DNA of 64,000 nt from UBA987 sp002292105 (GCA_943846675.1 OX044357.1:1674001-1738000), one strand, 5' to 3'. Numbered from the stretch's first letter, positions 18,171-27,495 are shown. Numbers and translations are program-made. The notes: generated by a model from the letters alone, not told the origin.

Positions 18171-19082
18171 TTATTCTATCGTTATTGTTGCTATATCTGT
18201 GCTGTATGCCGCAAATATGCCATAACCACCCGATATATTGGTAGGCACCTGCGATGAAATGCTAAAAGGTCCGCCATAAACAGGCCGGTTTAAACTTAAT
18301 GTGGCCAGAAAGTTATAATAGTCGTGCCCAATGTTTTTTAGCTCCATATGGAGACTTTTGACAGCACTGCGGTCGTACTGCTCAGATAACTGGAACCTAC
18401 TCACGTCTATATCCAACACAAAATTTTTCCCATTGAATATTTTGTCGTTGAGCAGCTCAAAATTTTGTCTGTTATTTACGATGTTGTTGTCCGAGAAAAA
18501 CAATCGATTGACACTGGTCATTTGGATGTCTTCAAAACTAAGGATGCTATCCGTACGCAGGCCCGTATTCGGATCTAACTGATAATACCATCGTGCTCCC
18601 TTTAGGCTAAGTTGGTAGTAATTCTCTTGTTGCGGCTGGTCGTAAAACGAAACGCGTAAGCCTTGTACAGATGCGCGTTTATTGGTTGTGTCAAACTGCA
18701 ATATACCTACAGGGTTAGGTACAATTGTATGTGTGGTCACGGGGTTAAACGATGGTTTATTCACTTCCAAGCGCAGCGAGTCTCCCGCCTGCACATTGTA
18801 ATTAAAAATGGCGTTACCCATAGCATCAGAATAGGTCGACTCCAAAGGAGATTGATTTACATACAGTTCTACAGCGACACCCCCAATTGGACTGTTAAGC
18901 GTGTCTTCTGTTATGCGTTCGCTCTGTTTGAAGTTGACACGAAGGTTTTTACCAACCTCTGCCCTAGCATGTACCACAATTTGATTGTCTTTGTCCGTTA
19001 GATTGAACGTCAAGTCATCGTTGCACCCAATTAGCAAAATTGCCATGACTATGTAACCGATATGATTAAAATTCAATGGCAT
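18171..19082 (-). CDS. DUF4249 lipoprotein
   Basis: 303-aa predicted outer-membrane lipoprotein with lipobox LLIGC (Cys20) and the DUF4249 pattern of an N-terminal beta-sandwich with GVAVELYVN followed by GDSLRLEVNKPSFNPVTTHT. DUF4249 genes usually sit next to TonB-dependent receptors carrying an N-terminal STN or carboxypeptidase-like domain, and may form a surface complex with them. Here the start overlaps the receptor's 3' end by 17 nt, so the two are likely co-translated. The ligand is unknown. Confidence 0.82.
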   Translation of the reverse strand: MPLNFNHIGYIVMAILLIGCNDDLTFNLTDKDNQIVVHARAEVGKNLRVNFKQSERITEDTLNSPIGGVAVELYVNQSPLESTYSDAMGNAIFNYNVQAGDSLRLEVNKPSFNPVTTHTIVPNPVGILQFDTTNKRASVQGLRVSFYDQPQQENYYQLSLKGARWYYQLDPNTGLRTDSILSFEDIQMTSVNRLFFSDNNIVNNRQNFELLNDKIFNGKNFVLDIDVSRFQLSEQYDRSAVKSLHMELKNIGHDYYNFLATLSLNRPVYGGPFSISSQVPTNISGGYGIFAAYSTDIATITIE

Positions 19083-21657
19083 AGTTTACTGAGGGTAAAA
19101 CGGGTAAAATGAATACGGGTTGAAAACTTAAACCACCTGACGCATTCAACCTTGAATTAACGTAGAATACATTTTGTCTATTGTACACGTTATAAATCGT
19201 AAAACTCCATGTCTGACGGGCACCTCCGATGTCTTTGCGATGATGAATTCCAATATCTAATCGGTGGTATGCAGGAAGTTTGAGGTTGTTTTTCTTACCG
19301 TATTGCTCAATTAAATATTGCTGGTTTTCAACAGTCACAAGATAGTGGACTTCAGGTGCTGTTAGGTAATTCCCCGACGCATAAGACCACGTACCCCCGA
19401 AAGACAAGTTACTATTGACCTGATAATGCAAAACCGCTTTCATGTCGTGCGTTCTGTCAAATTGAAAAGGGAACCAAGCACCATTGTCAATGCTTTGTAT
19501 TGACCTTTCACTTTTTGAAAGTGTGTAAGCCAACCAACCGTTCAGTTTTCCTTTCTCTTTTTTTAGCATGGCTTCTACGCCTTTTGAGCGGCCTTTACCA
19601 GCCAAAAGGGCTTGATCCCATTCGGCAATAAAATCTGCCACGCCATTTTTGTATTCGATTATATTTTGAAACAACTTGTAATAGCCATTTACTTTTAGCG
19701 CCAGATGAGGACTTATCTTTCTGGTATAACCAGCGAGGTAATGCGTGCAATGCATTGGCCTAATATTTTCATCGGCAGGTATCCAAATGTCTATGGGAAT
19801 ACCAAGCAAATTATTCGGAACGAAAAGCATAAACTGACTTGTTCTGGCAAAGCCCGCCTCTATCCTATTCTTTGCTTTAATGTCGGTCGAAACGTTTATA
19901 CGCGGTTGAAGCGACCTGTACTCAACTTGATTGTTGAAGTTTACAAAGTGCAATCCAGCCATAATTTTGGTCCCTTTCTTTGCATACACATCACTAAAAA
20001 AATATCGTTGTTCTAGTATGCGGGCGTCACGTACTTTAAAAACAGTATCGTAATAAATGAGGTCGTTTTCTTGAAGAAAATACTGTGAGTTGGAAGGTGA
20101 AAAGTTGTGCCATACGTTTTCCATACCAAATACAAACGCATGATGATGTTTTGGTAAAGTCCGCACGTAGATGCCTGTCTTTACGTCCGATATTTTGCTT
20201 TCATAAGCCAAACGCGTATTTCTTAAGTAACTTTCTTCCTGATCTTCAATAGATAGATTGTATTCATTTTCGTGCGTGAAACCATACTGCGTAAAACCAG
20301 TTTTAACATGTAAACTCAATGTATTGTTAATCCACGTTTTATAACCGCCTGTCAATAATAGGTTTGACTGCACAAACACGTCGTTTTGCTCTTCCTGAAT
20401 ATTGTCGGCACCAAATTCCTTAGTACTGCCTCTGATATATCCCTTATCGCCCCCTAAATAGCCCGTTACATACGCATGAGATTTTTCAGAAAACTTGTGA
20501 TTTAATGTACCGGTGACATCATAGAAGTAATATTTGAATCTAGACAGCTCATTTTGTGTTTGAATTTGCTCGTAGAACAATGGAAAGAAATCTGTGAATG
20601 ATCTTCTTCCCGACAAAAGAAACGACGTCTTTTCCTTATTTAAAGGGCCGTCTACCATTCCCTCTAGCAGAACAGGGTTGACATTTAGCTTTGAATTCCA
20701 CTTTTGAAAATCGCCTACCTTGCTTTTTACATCTAACACGGACGACAGACGTCCGCTATATTGCGGCGGTATTGAGTTTTTATAAAAAGAGATACTTTGA
20801 AGCGAGTTTTCGTCAAAAACCGAGAATAAACCAAACAAGTGCATTGGGTTGTATAACTCCATACCGTCAAACAAGACGAGGTTTTGATCCTTACCGCCAC
20901 CTTGAACAACCATACCCCCGTTTACCTCAACGGTGCTTTGAATTGAAGGCAAAAATCGCAAGCTATTCAGCACTCCAGGAGAACCAGCAATGGATGGAAT
21001 CTTATTGAGCTCAGCAATATTGATATTTACACCACCCGTTTTGCTAACCATTAGAAGCGAATCGTATACATTGATTACCGAAGGCCTTAATCTGTTGTCA
21101 GGACTCAACAAATACGATCGTGGACCTGATGTAATATTTTCCAGCACAACCACCCCACTTTTAAAACCTGGGTAATGCATAGAAATAGTAGCCGGCAATT
21201 TGGATATTTCCATTCTAAAGAAGCCATCTTCATCCGTTTCTACCCAATCATTATTTTGTACCACGAGTGCGCCAACGATTGGCTGTCTACTAGAGGAATC
21301 TAAAACAAATCCAGACCAAATAAACGCCTTTTGTTTAGGCATACGTCTGAAAACCAAACTATTAGACCCAACACATATAAACTCTACGTTTTGCTTTTCT
21401 GTGATTGTTTTCAGTAGAACATTTAACTCTTGCTGATTGACATTGACGTTATAAAGCGTGTTGCCAAATACGTTTGAAGCGTAACTGACCGTAAAGCCAT
21501 AAGTTTCAGATAATGACTTGATGCATTGTTCTGCAGTAACCTGTTGTGCTTTGTAATCAACCGGCTTGTCTAGAAAAGAACATTGCGCATAAGACACACT
21601 TGGCCAGTGTGTCAGTAGAACAACAAAAAGTAATGATAACCGGACGTTCTTACTCAC
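19066..21657 (-). CDS. TonB-dependent receptor with STN signalling domain
   Basis: 863-aa outer-membrane receptor. A signal peptide (residues 1-24) is followed by an STN (secretin/TonB short N-terminal) domain (about 30-105), a carboxypeptidase-like beta-sandwich (about 113-195), a plug (about 210-330, with NLVLFDGMELYNPMHLFGLF) and a barrel ending in aromatic Phe. The STN domain is the part that talks to a FecR anti-sigma factor in cell-surface signalling, which fits the fecR and sigma genes directly upstream. The start codon is GTG at 21657, 12 nt after the fecR stop. The imported substrate cannot be deduced. Confidence 0.9.
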   Translation of the reverse strand: MSKNVRLSLLFVVLLTHWPSVSYAQCSFLDKPVDYKAQQVTAEQCIKSLSETYGFTVSYASNVFGNTLYNVNVNQQELNVLLKTITEKQNVEFICVGSNSLVFRRMPKQKAFIWSGFVLDSSSRQPIVGALVVQNNDWVETDEDGFFRMEISKLPATISMHYPGFKSGVVVLENITSGPRSYLLSPDNRLRPSVINVYDSLLMVSKTGGVNINIAELNKIPSIAGSPGVLNSLRFLPSIQSTVEVNGGMVVQGGGKDQNLVLFDGMELYNPMHLFGLFSVFDENSLQSISFYKNSIPPQYSGRLSSVLDVKSKVGDFQKWNSKLNVNPVLLEGMVDGPLNKEKTSFLLSGRRSFTDFFPLFYEQIQTQNELSRFKYYFYDVTGTLNHKFSEKSHAYVTGYLGGDKGYIRGSTKEFGADNIQEEQNDVFVQSNLLLTGGYKTWINNTLSLHVKTGFTQYGFTHENEYNLSIEDQEESYLRNTRLAYESKISDVKTGIYVRTLPKHHHAFVFGMENVWHNFSPSNSQYFLQENDLIYYDTVFKVRDARILEQRYFFSDVYAKKGTKIMAGLHFVNFNNQVEYRSLQPRINVSTDIKAKNRIEAGFARTSQFMLFVPNNLLGIPIDIWIPADENIRPMHCTHYLAGYTRKISPHLALKVNGYYKLFQNIIEYKNGVADFIAEWDQALLAGKGRSKGVEAMLKKEKGKLNGWLAYTLSKSERSIQSIDNGAWFPFQFDRTHDMKAVLHYQVNSNLSFGGTWSYASGNYLTAPEVHYLVTVENQQYLIEQYGKKNNLKLPAYHRLDIGIHHRKDIGGARQTWSFTIYNVYNRQNVFYVNSRLNASGGLSFQPVFILPVLPSVNYAIEF

Positions 21658-21669
21658 CCGGTAAATCTA

Positions 21670-22632
21670 CTAAAATAACGTGTAGGATTGGCCCTTCTTA
21701 ACGGCCTTTCGGTTGGTGACTAACTCAATAGTCTCAATAATTTCTTTTGTAGATGCACTAGATAATTCCATTGTAAATCTCTGATTTTCAATAGATTTTG
21801 GTGCTTTAACGACTAAACCTGTACTCTCTTTTAGGTCTTCAAGAATTACTTTCAAAGGAGTGTCATAATAATTCAGCACCTTTTGTTTGAAAGATTTCAG
21901 GTTCTCTGAATCTAACAAAGAACGTGTGACCACTCCGCCATTTTCTGCAGTAAAATCAATTTGATCTCCTGCTGTTAATGTTACAGTCTGATTGCCAACA
22001 TGCACTTCAACTATACCGGTGTTTACACCGACTGAGGAAGAGTGGTCATCTGTTCTAATAAGAAAAGTAGTTCCTTTAACAGTGGCTGTGAGGTGGTTTG
22101 TAACCACCTCAAAAACCCTGTCTTTATCCGGTTTTACGACAAAAAAGGCTTTTCCATTTAACCGCATTTTACGACTTGAACGGTTATAATGTTTATCTAT
22201 ATTTAGTTTTGATTGATTATCAATGTAGACGTGAGACCCGTCGGTCAAACCATAGAGTTTTGAATTATCTACTGTTTCCACAATTTTACCAGACGTAAAG
22301 TCATCTTGTGAAATTGTTTTAACAATAAAAGTAGCCGACAAAACGAGTAGCACAACAGCAGCAACCCTGTAAAACGACTTAAAATAAATTCTTTTCAACG
22401 GCTGTATCTTAACAGGCTGTTCGGTTTGAGCAATTGCATCCCAACCCTTAGCGGTATCAAAAGTCACATCCGAAGGAAATGCGGCATGGCTAGAAGCGTC
22501 CCATACTTGTTGCGCTTGTTCGTATGCCTGAGCAAAAGATTTATCATCAGCCATTAATGCAACAAAAGTCTCTTCCTCTTTTGGAGTCAAGCTCTGCATT
22601 AAATAACCGTAAATCAATTGTTCGTGTTTCAT
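21670..22632 (-). CDS. FecR family anti-sigma factor
   Basis: 320-aa single-span inner-membrane regulator. A cytoplasmic sigma-binding N-domain (about residues 1-70, with its own helical LIYGYLMQSLTPKEEETF start) is followed by a membrane helix (88-107), the periplasmic FecR domain (about 115-215) and a C-terminal DUF4974 domain (about 250-320) that contacts the receptor's STN domain. It should hold the ECF sigma factor at 22867-23355 inactive until the receptor signals. Its ATG is three bases after the stop of the 51-aa gene, in the same frame. Confidence 0.9.
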   Translation of the reverse strand: MKHEQLIYGYLMQSLTPKEEETFVALMADDKSFAQAYEQAQQVWDASSHAAFPSDVTFDTAKGWDAIAQTEQPVKIQPLKRIYFKSFYRVAAVVLLVLSATFIVKTISQDDFTSGKIVETVDNSKLYGLTDGSHVYIDNQSKLNIDKHYNRSSRKMRLNGKAFFVVKPDKDRVFEVVTNHLTATVKGTTFLIRTDDHSSSVGVNTGIVEVHVGNQTVTLTAGDQIDFTAENGGVVTRSLLDSENLKSFKQKVLNYYDTPLKVILEDLKESTGLVVKAPKSIENQRFTMELSSASTKEIIETIELVTNRKAVKKGQSYTLF

Positions 22633-22635
22633 ATT

Positions 22636-22791
22636 TTAAGTAGACATTAAATTAACGCGCATGCGCAGATAGTTCAATGTGTTTCTGTTTTGTTGACTTT
22701 CATCAAGCCAGTTTGTAAGCTCTTGAGTTTCCTCAGCGCTACACTGATTGAGTAAATACCTCAACAAGGTATTCCCTTGTAAATAATTCAT
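22636..22791 (-). CDS. 51-aa protein resembling a free-standing FecR N-domain
   Basis: Small reading frame between sigma and fecR: ATG at 22789-22791, TAA at 22636-22638. The protein begins MNYLQGNTLLRYLLNQCSAE and continues with an EETQELTNWLDESQQNR segment. The pattern LLRYLxxxxSxEExxELxxWLxxSxxNR is the one seen at the N-terminus of Bacteroidota FecR proteins, where it contacts the sigma factor. The real FecR downstream has its own N-domain, so this is an extra, separate copy. There is no membrane helix. The 75-nt gap to sigma and 3-nt gap to fecR support co-transcription. Function is inference: a soluble sigma-binding modulator, or a remnant of an older fecR start. Confidence 0.6.
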   Translation of the reverse strand: MNYLQGNTLLRYLLNQCSAEETQELTNWLDESQQNRNTLNYLRMRVNLMST

Positions 22792-22866
22792 AATTCCGGA
22801 TTATGTATACATGACACATAAAACAACCTCATCCCCCACTCTTTTTCACATAATATTTTTAAAGTG

Positions 22867-23355
22867 CTAATTATCAGCCTTATAAATATTTTCACGTAAA
22901 AACTTTATCGCCTTTCCTATCTGATTTTCCACCGTTTTGGGTGCAATCTCCATAAGCGCTGCTATTTCTTTATGTGACTTATCCTCATGCCTGCTCAGTC
23001 TAAATATGTATTGTCTTTTTGGGGGTAGCGCTTTAATAAGGATCTCAATACGCTCTTGTAGTTCCTTACCTACCAGCTGGTCATCGGCATTGAATGCATT
23101 TGCTACATCCTCATGTTCCAAACGTTTTAATACATCAGACTTTCTTTGGTCGTTCAAGACCTGATTTTTTACTGATTTAAGTAAATAAGATTTAACGTTA
23201 TTAATCTGCCTGAAATCGGTTTGTGCTTCCCATAAACCCATAAATACCTGTTGTACAGCGTCTTGAGCGACGTGCATATCTGAGGTATAGAAATTAGCAA
23301 ATCGACAGAGGTCGTCGAAATACAAGAAATAATACTGTTTAAAGCTTTCTTTCAA
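22867..23355 (-). CDS. ECF RNA polymerase sigma-70 factor
   Basis: 162-aa extracytoplasmic-function sigma factor. Region 2 is at about residues 8-75 (LYFDDLCRFANFYTSDMHVAQDAVQQVFMGLWE in outline) and region 4, a helix-turn-helix, at about 105-155 (SHKEIAALMEIAPKTVENQ). It is of the FecI-like class found with fecR and STN receptors in Bacteroidota. The start is TTG at 23355; the codon immediately upstream in frame is a stop, and no ATG lies before region 2. It heads the operon running to cdd. Its own target promoter is not recognised in this window. Confidence 0.92.
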   Translation of the reverse strand: MKESFKQYYFLYFDDLCRFANFYTSDMHVAQDAVQQVFMGLWEAQTDFRQINNVKSYLLKSVKNQVLNDQRKSDVLKRLEHEDVANAFNADDQLVGKELQERIEILIKALPPKRQYIFRLSRHEDKSHKEIAALMEIAPKTVENQIGKAIKFLRENIYKADN

Positions 23356-23458
23356 TCAATTGGCCTAATAGGGTAAGCGAAAGTAGTGCAAGCACCAACT
23401 AAATAAACCAACGATGCCGATTGAGTTTTAGTGTTTAACGATAAAACCGTACTGATTA

Positions 23459-23923
23459 CTAGCCATTTACCTTTTTCATTGCTTTTAAATCTACCTTAAA
23501 CATTGTGGAAGTGGCTCTATTGGTGTGGATTCGATTTCCATTTTGCTCCACATAAATATTGGCTTCACAAAAGATTAACTGTGAACCTACTTTGGTTACG
23601 GTGCCTTCTGCCACTAGCGTATCTCCTATTCCTGGATTTAAGAAAGAAATATTTAAATCGGTTGTCACAACACCAAAGTGTTTGGGCACCAATGAATAGG
23701 CTGCAAAACCCATTACGATGTCTGAAGCAGTAGCCATAACCCCGCCATGTACAAAATAGTTTTGCTGCAGATGTGCTTCCTACACCTTTACACTTCCGAC
23801 AACTTTGCCAAGTTCAATTGAATCTAAATCGAAACCGATATGTTTCATAAAGAACTGTCTTTGAAGTTTTTCTTCAATATCCTTTTTATAATCAGGATTT
23901 AAACACACAAAGTTTTTATTCAT
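23459..23923 (-). pseudogene. PaaI-type hotdog thioesterase interrupted by a TAG codon
   Basis: Full-length frame of 154 codons from ATG 23923, but codon 48 is TAG (23780-23782). Upstream part: MNKNFVCLNPDYKKDIEEKL and onward to GKVVGSVKV. Downstream part: EAHLQQNYFVHGGVMATASD. The N-terminal portion and the HGGV active-site helix match the PaaI thioesterase family on both sides of the stop, so this is one gene with a nonsense codon rather than two genes. The piece starting at the Met of HGGVM (23737) would be 92 aa and lack the catalytic HGG segment. The ATG overlaps the TPR gene stop by eight bases. Either a recent pseudogene or a base-call error. Confidence 0.8.
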
Positions 23924-24239
23924 CATCGTCAAATAACATGTTATTTAATGCCGTTTGCAATTCGGCCAATTTATGCTGCTCTCTCTTAAGTCGAGTGAGT
24001 CGTATTCCTTCTGTATATATTTCTTCTGCCTTATCCTTGTCCCCTTCCTTTTGAAACAACTTACCTAAATGATAATAGGTTGCCGTATAATCAGGATCTC
24101 TGGCCATTAATTGGGTTAATAAATCCTTTGCTTTTTCAAAATCTTCTTGCCCAACATACTCAATCGCTAACGCATAGTTTAGGAAGCTATCGTGCGGTTC
24201 ATTTTTTAAAAAATCCTCTAACTGTTTTATTCTATTCAT
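23916..24239 (-). CDS. Small TPR protein
   Basis: 107-aa soluble protein made of about two and a half tetratricopeptide helices pairs (FLNYALAIEYVGQEDFEKA, YTATYYHLGKLFQKEGDKDKA) with an acidic FDDDE end. TPR units mediate protein contacts; no partner is evident. The ATG at 24239 is preferred to a TTG six bases upstream. Its 3' end, GATGATGAATAA, contains the ATG of the interrupted thioesterase gene, so the two were probably translationally coupled. Confidence 0.75.
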   Translation of the reverse strand: MNRIKQLEDFLKNEPHDSFLNYALAIEYVGQEDFEKAKDLLTQLMARDPDYTATYYHLGKLFQKEGDKDKAEEIYTEGIRLTRLKREQHKLAELQTALNNMLFDDDE

Positions 24240-24265
24240 TCCCAATTATAAATGGCAAATTTCCT

Positions 24266-24273
24266 TAATTTTG
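24266..24273 (+). promoter_or_regulatory. Candidate -7 element of the etfBA operon
   Basis: TAATTTTG fits TAnnTTTG and lies 36 nt before the etfB start. No good TTG is seen at the -33 position. Confidence 0.35.
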
Positions 24274-24309
24274 CTCCACTTTTTTCACGTAACGGAATAA
24301 TTATTTTAC

Positions 24310-25047
24310 ATGAATATATTAGTTTGTTTGAGTGCCGTACCGGACACCACAACCAAAATTACATTTACCGATAACGACACCAAATTTAATACAGATGGTG
24401 TTCAGTTTATCATCAACCCATATGACGAACTAGCCTTAACCAAAGCTTTAGAAATTACGGAAGCAAAAGGTGGAGAGGTAACTGTCATTTCTGTAGGTGA
24501 AGCTAGTATCGACCCTGTCATACGTAAAGCCTTAGCTATAGGCGCCCATAAAGCCATTAGAATAGATACTGCAGCAAAAGACGGTATGCATGTGGCACAA
24601 TCTATTAAACAAGCCATAGAAGGTCAATCATTTGATTTGATTCTGACAGGACGCGAGTCTATTGATTACAACGGCGGTCAGGTAGCTGGTTTACTTTCTG
24701 AACTGATGGACATGAGCTTGGTTAACGTAGTTACTTCTATAGAAGTTGAGGGGGACTCGGTAACTGCAATTAGAGATATAGATGGCGGTAGAGAAACGGT
24801 ATCTGCCAGCTTACCTTGTGTATTATCTGCTCAAAAAGAGTTGTGCGAACCAAGAATTCCTAACATGCGAGGAATTATGCAGGCAAGAACAAAACCGCTT
24901 GAAGTAATTGCACCTGCTGGCGATTATACGAAAACCGATTATGTTGGTTACGAATTACCACCAGCCAAAGAAGGCGTCAAGCTTATTGATGCTGCAAATG
25001 CAGAGGAGTTAATTGATTTGTTAAGATCAGAGAAAAAATTGATATAG
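24310..25047 (+). CDS. etfB: Electron transfer flavoprotein beta subunit
   Basis: 245-aa ETF beta subunit, which with EtfA carries electrons from acyl-CoA and other dehydrogenases to the quinone pool. It starts with the typical MNILVCLSAVPDTTTKI and has the family segments LTGRESIDYNGGQVAGLLSE and LPCVLSAQKELCEPRIPNMR, the latter close to the ETF-beta signature. Length is normal. The etfA start follows the stop after one base, and a bifunctional-nuclease gene follows that, so this is the first gene of a three-gene operon. Confidence 0.96.
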   Translation: MNILVCLSAVPDTTTKITFTDNDTKFNTDGVQFIINPYDELALTKALEITEAKGGEVTVISVGEASIDPVIRKALAIGAHKAIRIDTAAKDGMHVAQSIKQAIEGQSFDLILTGRESIDYNGGQVAGLLSELMDMSLVNVVTSIEVEGDSVTAIRDIDGGRETVSASLPCVLSAQKELCEPRIPNMRGIMQARTKPLEVIAPAGDYTKTDYVGYELPPAKEGVKLIDAANAEELIDLLRSEKKLI

Positions 25048-25048
25048 A

Positions 25049-26008
25049 ATGATTTTAGTTTTTGTAGAGATAGAAAATGGCGCAATAAAGAAGTCGTCAC
25101 AAGAGGCGCTAACATACGGCGCTGATTTAGCCGATAAAACCAACGATACTTGTGGTGCCATAGGTGTTGGATCCCCTGATGCCTTAAGCAATTTAGGTAA
25201 ATTTGGTGCACAGTCTGCTTTTGCGTTGAGTGGTGCTGGATTAGAAACGTTTACACCAGAAGGATATAGTCACGCAATTCACGAAGTAGCCAATTCGCAG
25301 AACGCAATTACCATAATCGTTTCCGGTTCGTACACAGGAAAAAGCATAGCTCCTAAATTAGCCGTTAAGCTAAATGCTGCGCTAACAACAGGTGTTGTTG
25401 CTATGGTATCAACAGATTCGGGATATAGTGTCAGAAAAACATGTTTTTCCAATAAAGCATTTACAAGCGTTACGGTAAATAGCGAAAAGAAAGTCATTAG
25501 CATTGTTCCAAATTCATATGAGGTAAAAGCATTTGACTACCACGCTGACGTAACTGAAGTATCGATAGATGCTGTTAGTTCTATAAAAACAAAGTCTGTT
25601 AGCGTTGATAAGATTCAAGGAAAAATTCCTTTGACTGAAGCAGAGTTGGTCGTTTCGGCAGGAAGAGGCCTAAAAGGTCCAGAAAATTGGGTCATGGTTG
25701 AAGAATTGGCGGACGTACTTGGCGCTGCAACAGCATGCTCAAAACCAGTTAGCGACATGGACTGGAGACCACACAGCGAACACGTTGGTCAAACTGGAAT
25801 CACCATTAAACCAAATCTATACATTGCCGCTGGAATATCTGGTGCAATTCAACACTTAGCTGGTGTAAGTAGCAGCAAGGTAATATGTGTTATCAATACA
25901 GATCCTGAGGCTCCATTTTTCAAAGCAGCAGATTATGGTATTGTTGGAGATGCTTTTGAAGTAATACCAAAGTTAATCGCTAGAGCTAAAGAATTAAAAG
26001 CGGGTTAG
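25049..26008 (+). CDS. etfA: Electron transfer flavoprotein alpha subunit
   Basis: 319-aa ETF alpha subunit and FAD carrier. The C-terminal FAD domain (about residues 205-310) shows GRGLKGPENW, GAATACSKPVSDMDWRPHS, GQTGITIKPNLYIAAGISGA and the NTDPEAPFFKAADYGIVGD segment, all expected for a functional protein. The start is one base after the etfB stop and the stop is one base before the next gene, so translation of all three is linked. Confidence 0.97.
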   Translation: MILVFVEIENGAIKKSSQEALTYGADLADKTNDTCGAIGVGSPDALSNLGKFGAQSAFALSGAGLETFTPEGYSHAIHEVANSQNAITIIVSGSYTGKSIAPKLAVKLNAALTTGVVAMVSTDSGYSVRKTCFSNKAFTSVTVNSEKKVISIVPNSYEVKAFDYHADVTEVSIDAVSSIKTKSVSVDKIQGKIPLTEAELVVSAGRGLKGPENWVMVEELADVLGAATACSKPVSDMDWRPHSEHVGQTGITIKPNLYIAAGISGAIQHLAGVSSSKVICVINTDPEAPFFKAADYGIVGDAFEVIPKLIARAKELKAG

Positions 26009-26009
26009 C

Positions 26010-26612
26010 ATGGACAAAATCGAACTGGAAATAGCAGGATTGGCTTCTGGCCATACATCCAAAAACACCTCCTATACATTGATATTAGGAGAAGTCAATG
26101 GAGAACGCAGAATTCCAGTCGTTATTGGCGCTTTTGAAGCTCAAGCTATTGCTCTAGTGCTCGAAAACATTCGTCCGCAGCGACCACTAACACACGATTT
26201 ATTCAAAAGTTTCGCTGATGATTTCCACATCGATGTTATAGAAATTTACATCTGCAACCTTGTTGAAGGCGTATTTTATTCTAAGATAAAATGCATTCGT
26301 GAAGATGAAGAAGTTGAAATTGACGCACGCACAAGTGACGCAATTGCTTTAGCGGTTCGGTTCGAATGTCCTATTTACACAAATTCTGAGATTATTACCG
26401 CTGCCGGCATTACACAAGATAATGAAGATGGCGACGAAGACATACCAGGAAGACCTGACGAGATCGACGACTTTATGCAAGAAATCTCTGAAAACACCGA
26501 TTATTCTGGTCTCGAAATTGACGACTTAGAAACACTATTAACCGAGGCACTTCAGGAAGAGGATTACGCGAAAGCAGCGTCCATAAGGGATGAGTTGAAT
26601 CGACGAAAGTAA
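26010..26612 (+). CDS. Bifunctional nuclease (DUF151) family protein with UVR motif
   Basis: 200-aa protein. Residues about 1-140 match the BFN/DUF151 family (GERRIPVVIGAFEAQAIAL, RPLTHDLFKS, DARTSDAIALAVR), members of which have been described as DNase/RNase in plants. After an acidic linker it ends in a UvrB/UvrC-type helical hairpin (DLETLLTEALQEEDYAKAAS, about 168-200). This domain pair is common in Bacteroidota. Why it sits in an operon with electron transfer flavoproteins is unclear; the spacing (one base after etfA) leaves little doubt about co-expression. Confidence 0.88.
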   Translation: MDKIELEIAGLASGHTSKNTSYTLILGEVNGERRIPVVIGAFEAQAIALVLENIRPQRPLTHDLFKSFADDFHIDVIEIYICNLVEGVFYSKIKCIREDEEVEIDARTSDAIALAVRFECPIYTNSEIITAAGITQDNEDGDEDIPGRPDEIDDFMQEISENTDYSGLEIDDLETLLTEALQEEDYAKAASIRDELNRRK

Positions 26613-26770
26613 TGGCGAAAGCTGCGTTTTTTGAATGAAGCAGGATTTTTTGATTCAAGACTTGTTGAATTAAGACTGATTGACGCAGCAGTCACTTTTA
26701 CATTCAGAATTTTACATTTCTAATTGATAGTTGGCAAAGGCCTCAACTTAGAAAAATCACAAGCTGTCAA

Positions 26771-27442
26771 TTAGACCAGCGATCTCCCATTCAAATCTGT
26801 AGTCAACACATCGCTCATATAGTCAAAAAATGGACGAATAGCCTGCAGTGTATCAACCACCTTATCCGCAAATTGAGCACTTGTAACGTCTGAATCTGTA
26901 AACGACTCCATAGCATAAAACTGTTTTTTACGCAGTAAATCTATATACGGATGTTTTTTGTCGAAGCCTTTGGGAGCTGTTTTTAATCCATCTCCTTTCA
27001 AGGAGCCAAAGTGCTTTTTAAAATTGGGACTATTGATTATATCGTACATCGATTTTCCGTCTGCCTCAATTTCTTTTCGAATACGCAGTAGGTCGTCTTT
27101 TTCCGGTCCATAGAAACCACCACCAATATGAGTATTCCCTGGCTCTATGCCAACCCAATAACCTCCCCTTCTAGACGGGCCTTCTCGTTTTAAATAAGCA
27201 TGCAAGTACGTTTTGTAAGGTGTTTTGTCTTTCGAAAATCTAACATCACGATATATTCTATACACTTTATATCCTGATATAACATCCGTTTGGTTAAGTC
27301 GATCTTGTACAGCATCCATAAAGCTTTCCATGTTGGCTTTGGCATCTAGGTATCTTGGTTTGTTTTCATCAAACCAATCTTTATGGTTGTTTTTCGCGAT
27401 ATCTTTCAGAAACGTAAAAGTGGATTTTTGAATAGTTGACAT
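26771..27442 (-). CDS. DUF2461 domain protein
   Basis: 223-aa soluble protein of the DUF2461 (TIGR02453) family. It shows the family order FLKDIAKNNHKDWFDENKPRY near the start, VYRIYRDVRFSKDKTPYKTY, GGYWVGIEPGNTHIGGGFY and a final catalytic-looking FDKKHPYIDLLRKKQF. Function unknown. The ATG at 27442 is preferred; an in-frame upstream codon at 27466 would add eight residues not seen in the family. It appears monocistronic, with about 160 nt of unremarkable DNA before the convergent BFN gene. Confidence 0.85.
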   Translation of the reverse strand: MSTIQKSTFTFLKDIAKNNHKDWFDENKPRYLDAKANMESFMDAVQDRLNQTDVISGYKVYRIYRDVRFSKDKTPYKTYLHAYLKREGPSRRGGYWVGIEPGNTHIGGGFYGPEKDDLLRIRKEIEADGKSMYDIINSPNFKKHFGSLKGDGLKTAPKGFDKKHPYIDLLRKKQFYAMESFTDSDVTSAQFADKVVDTLQAIRPFFDYMSDVLTTDLNGRSLV

Positions 27443-27495
27443 ATTGCTATCGATCTTATCAAACAAGTATACGAATTTTTAAACGATGGTCGTCA

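Noticed and set aside
23780..23782. TAG in the thioesterase as a recoded codon (read-through or non-standard amino acid)
   Set aside because: TAG recoding machinery is not visible here and nothing near the codon suggests it; nonsense mutation or base error is simpler.
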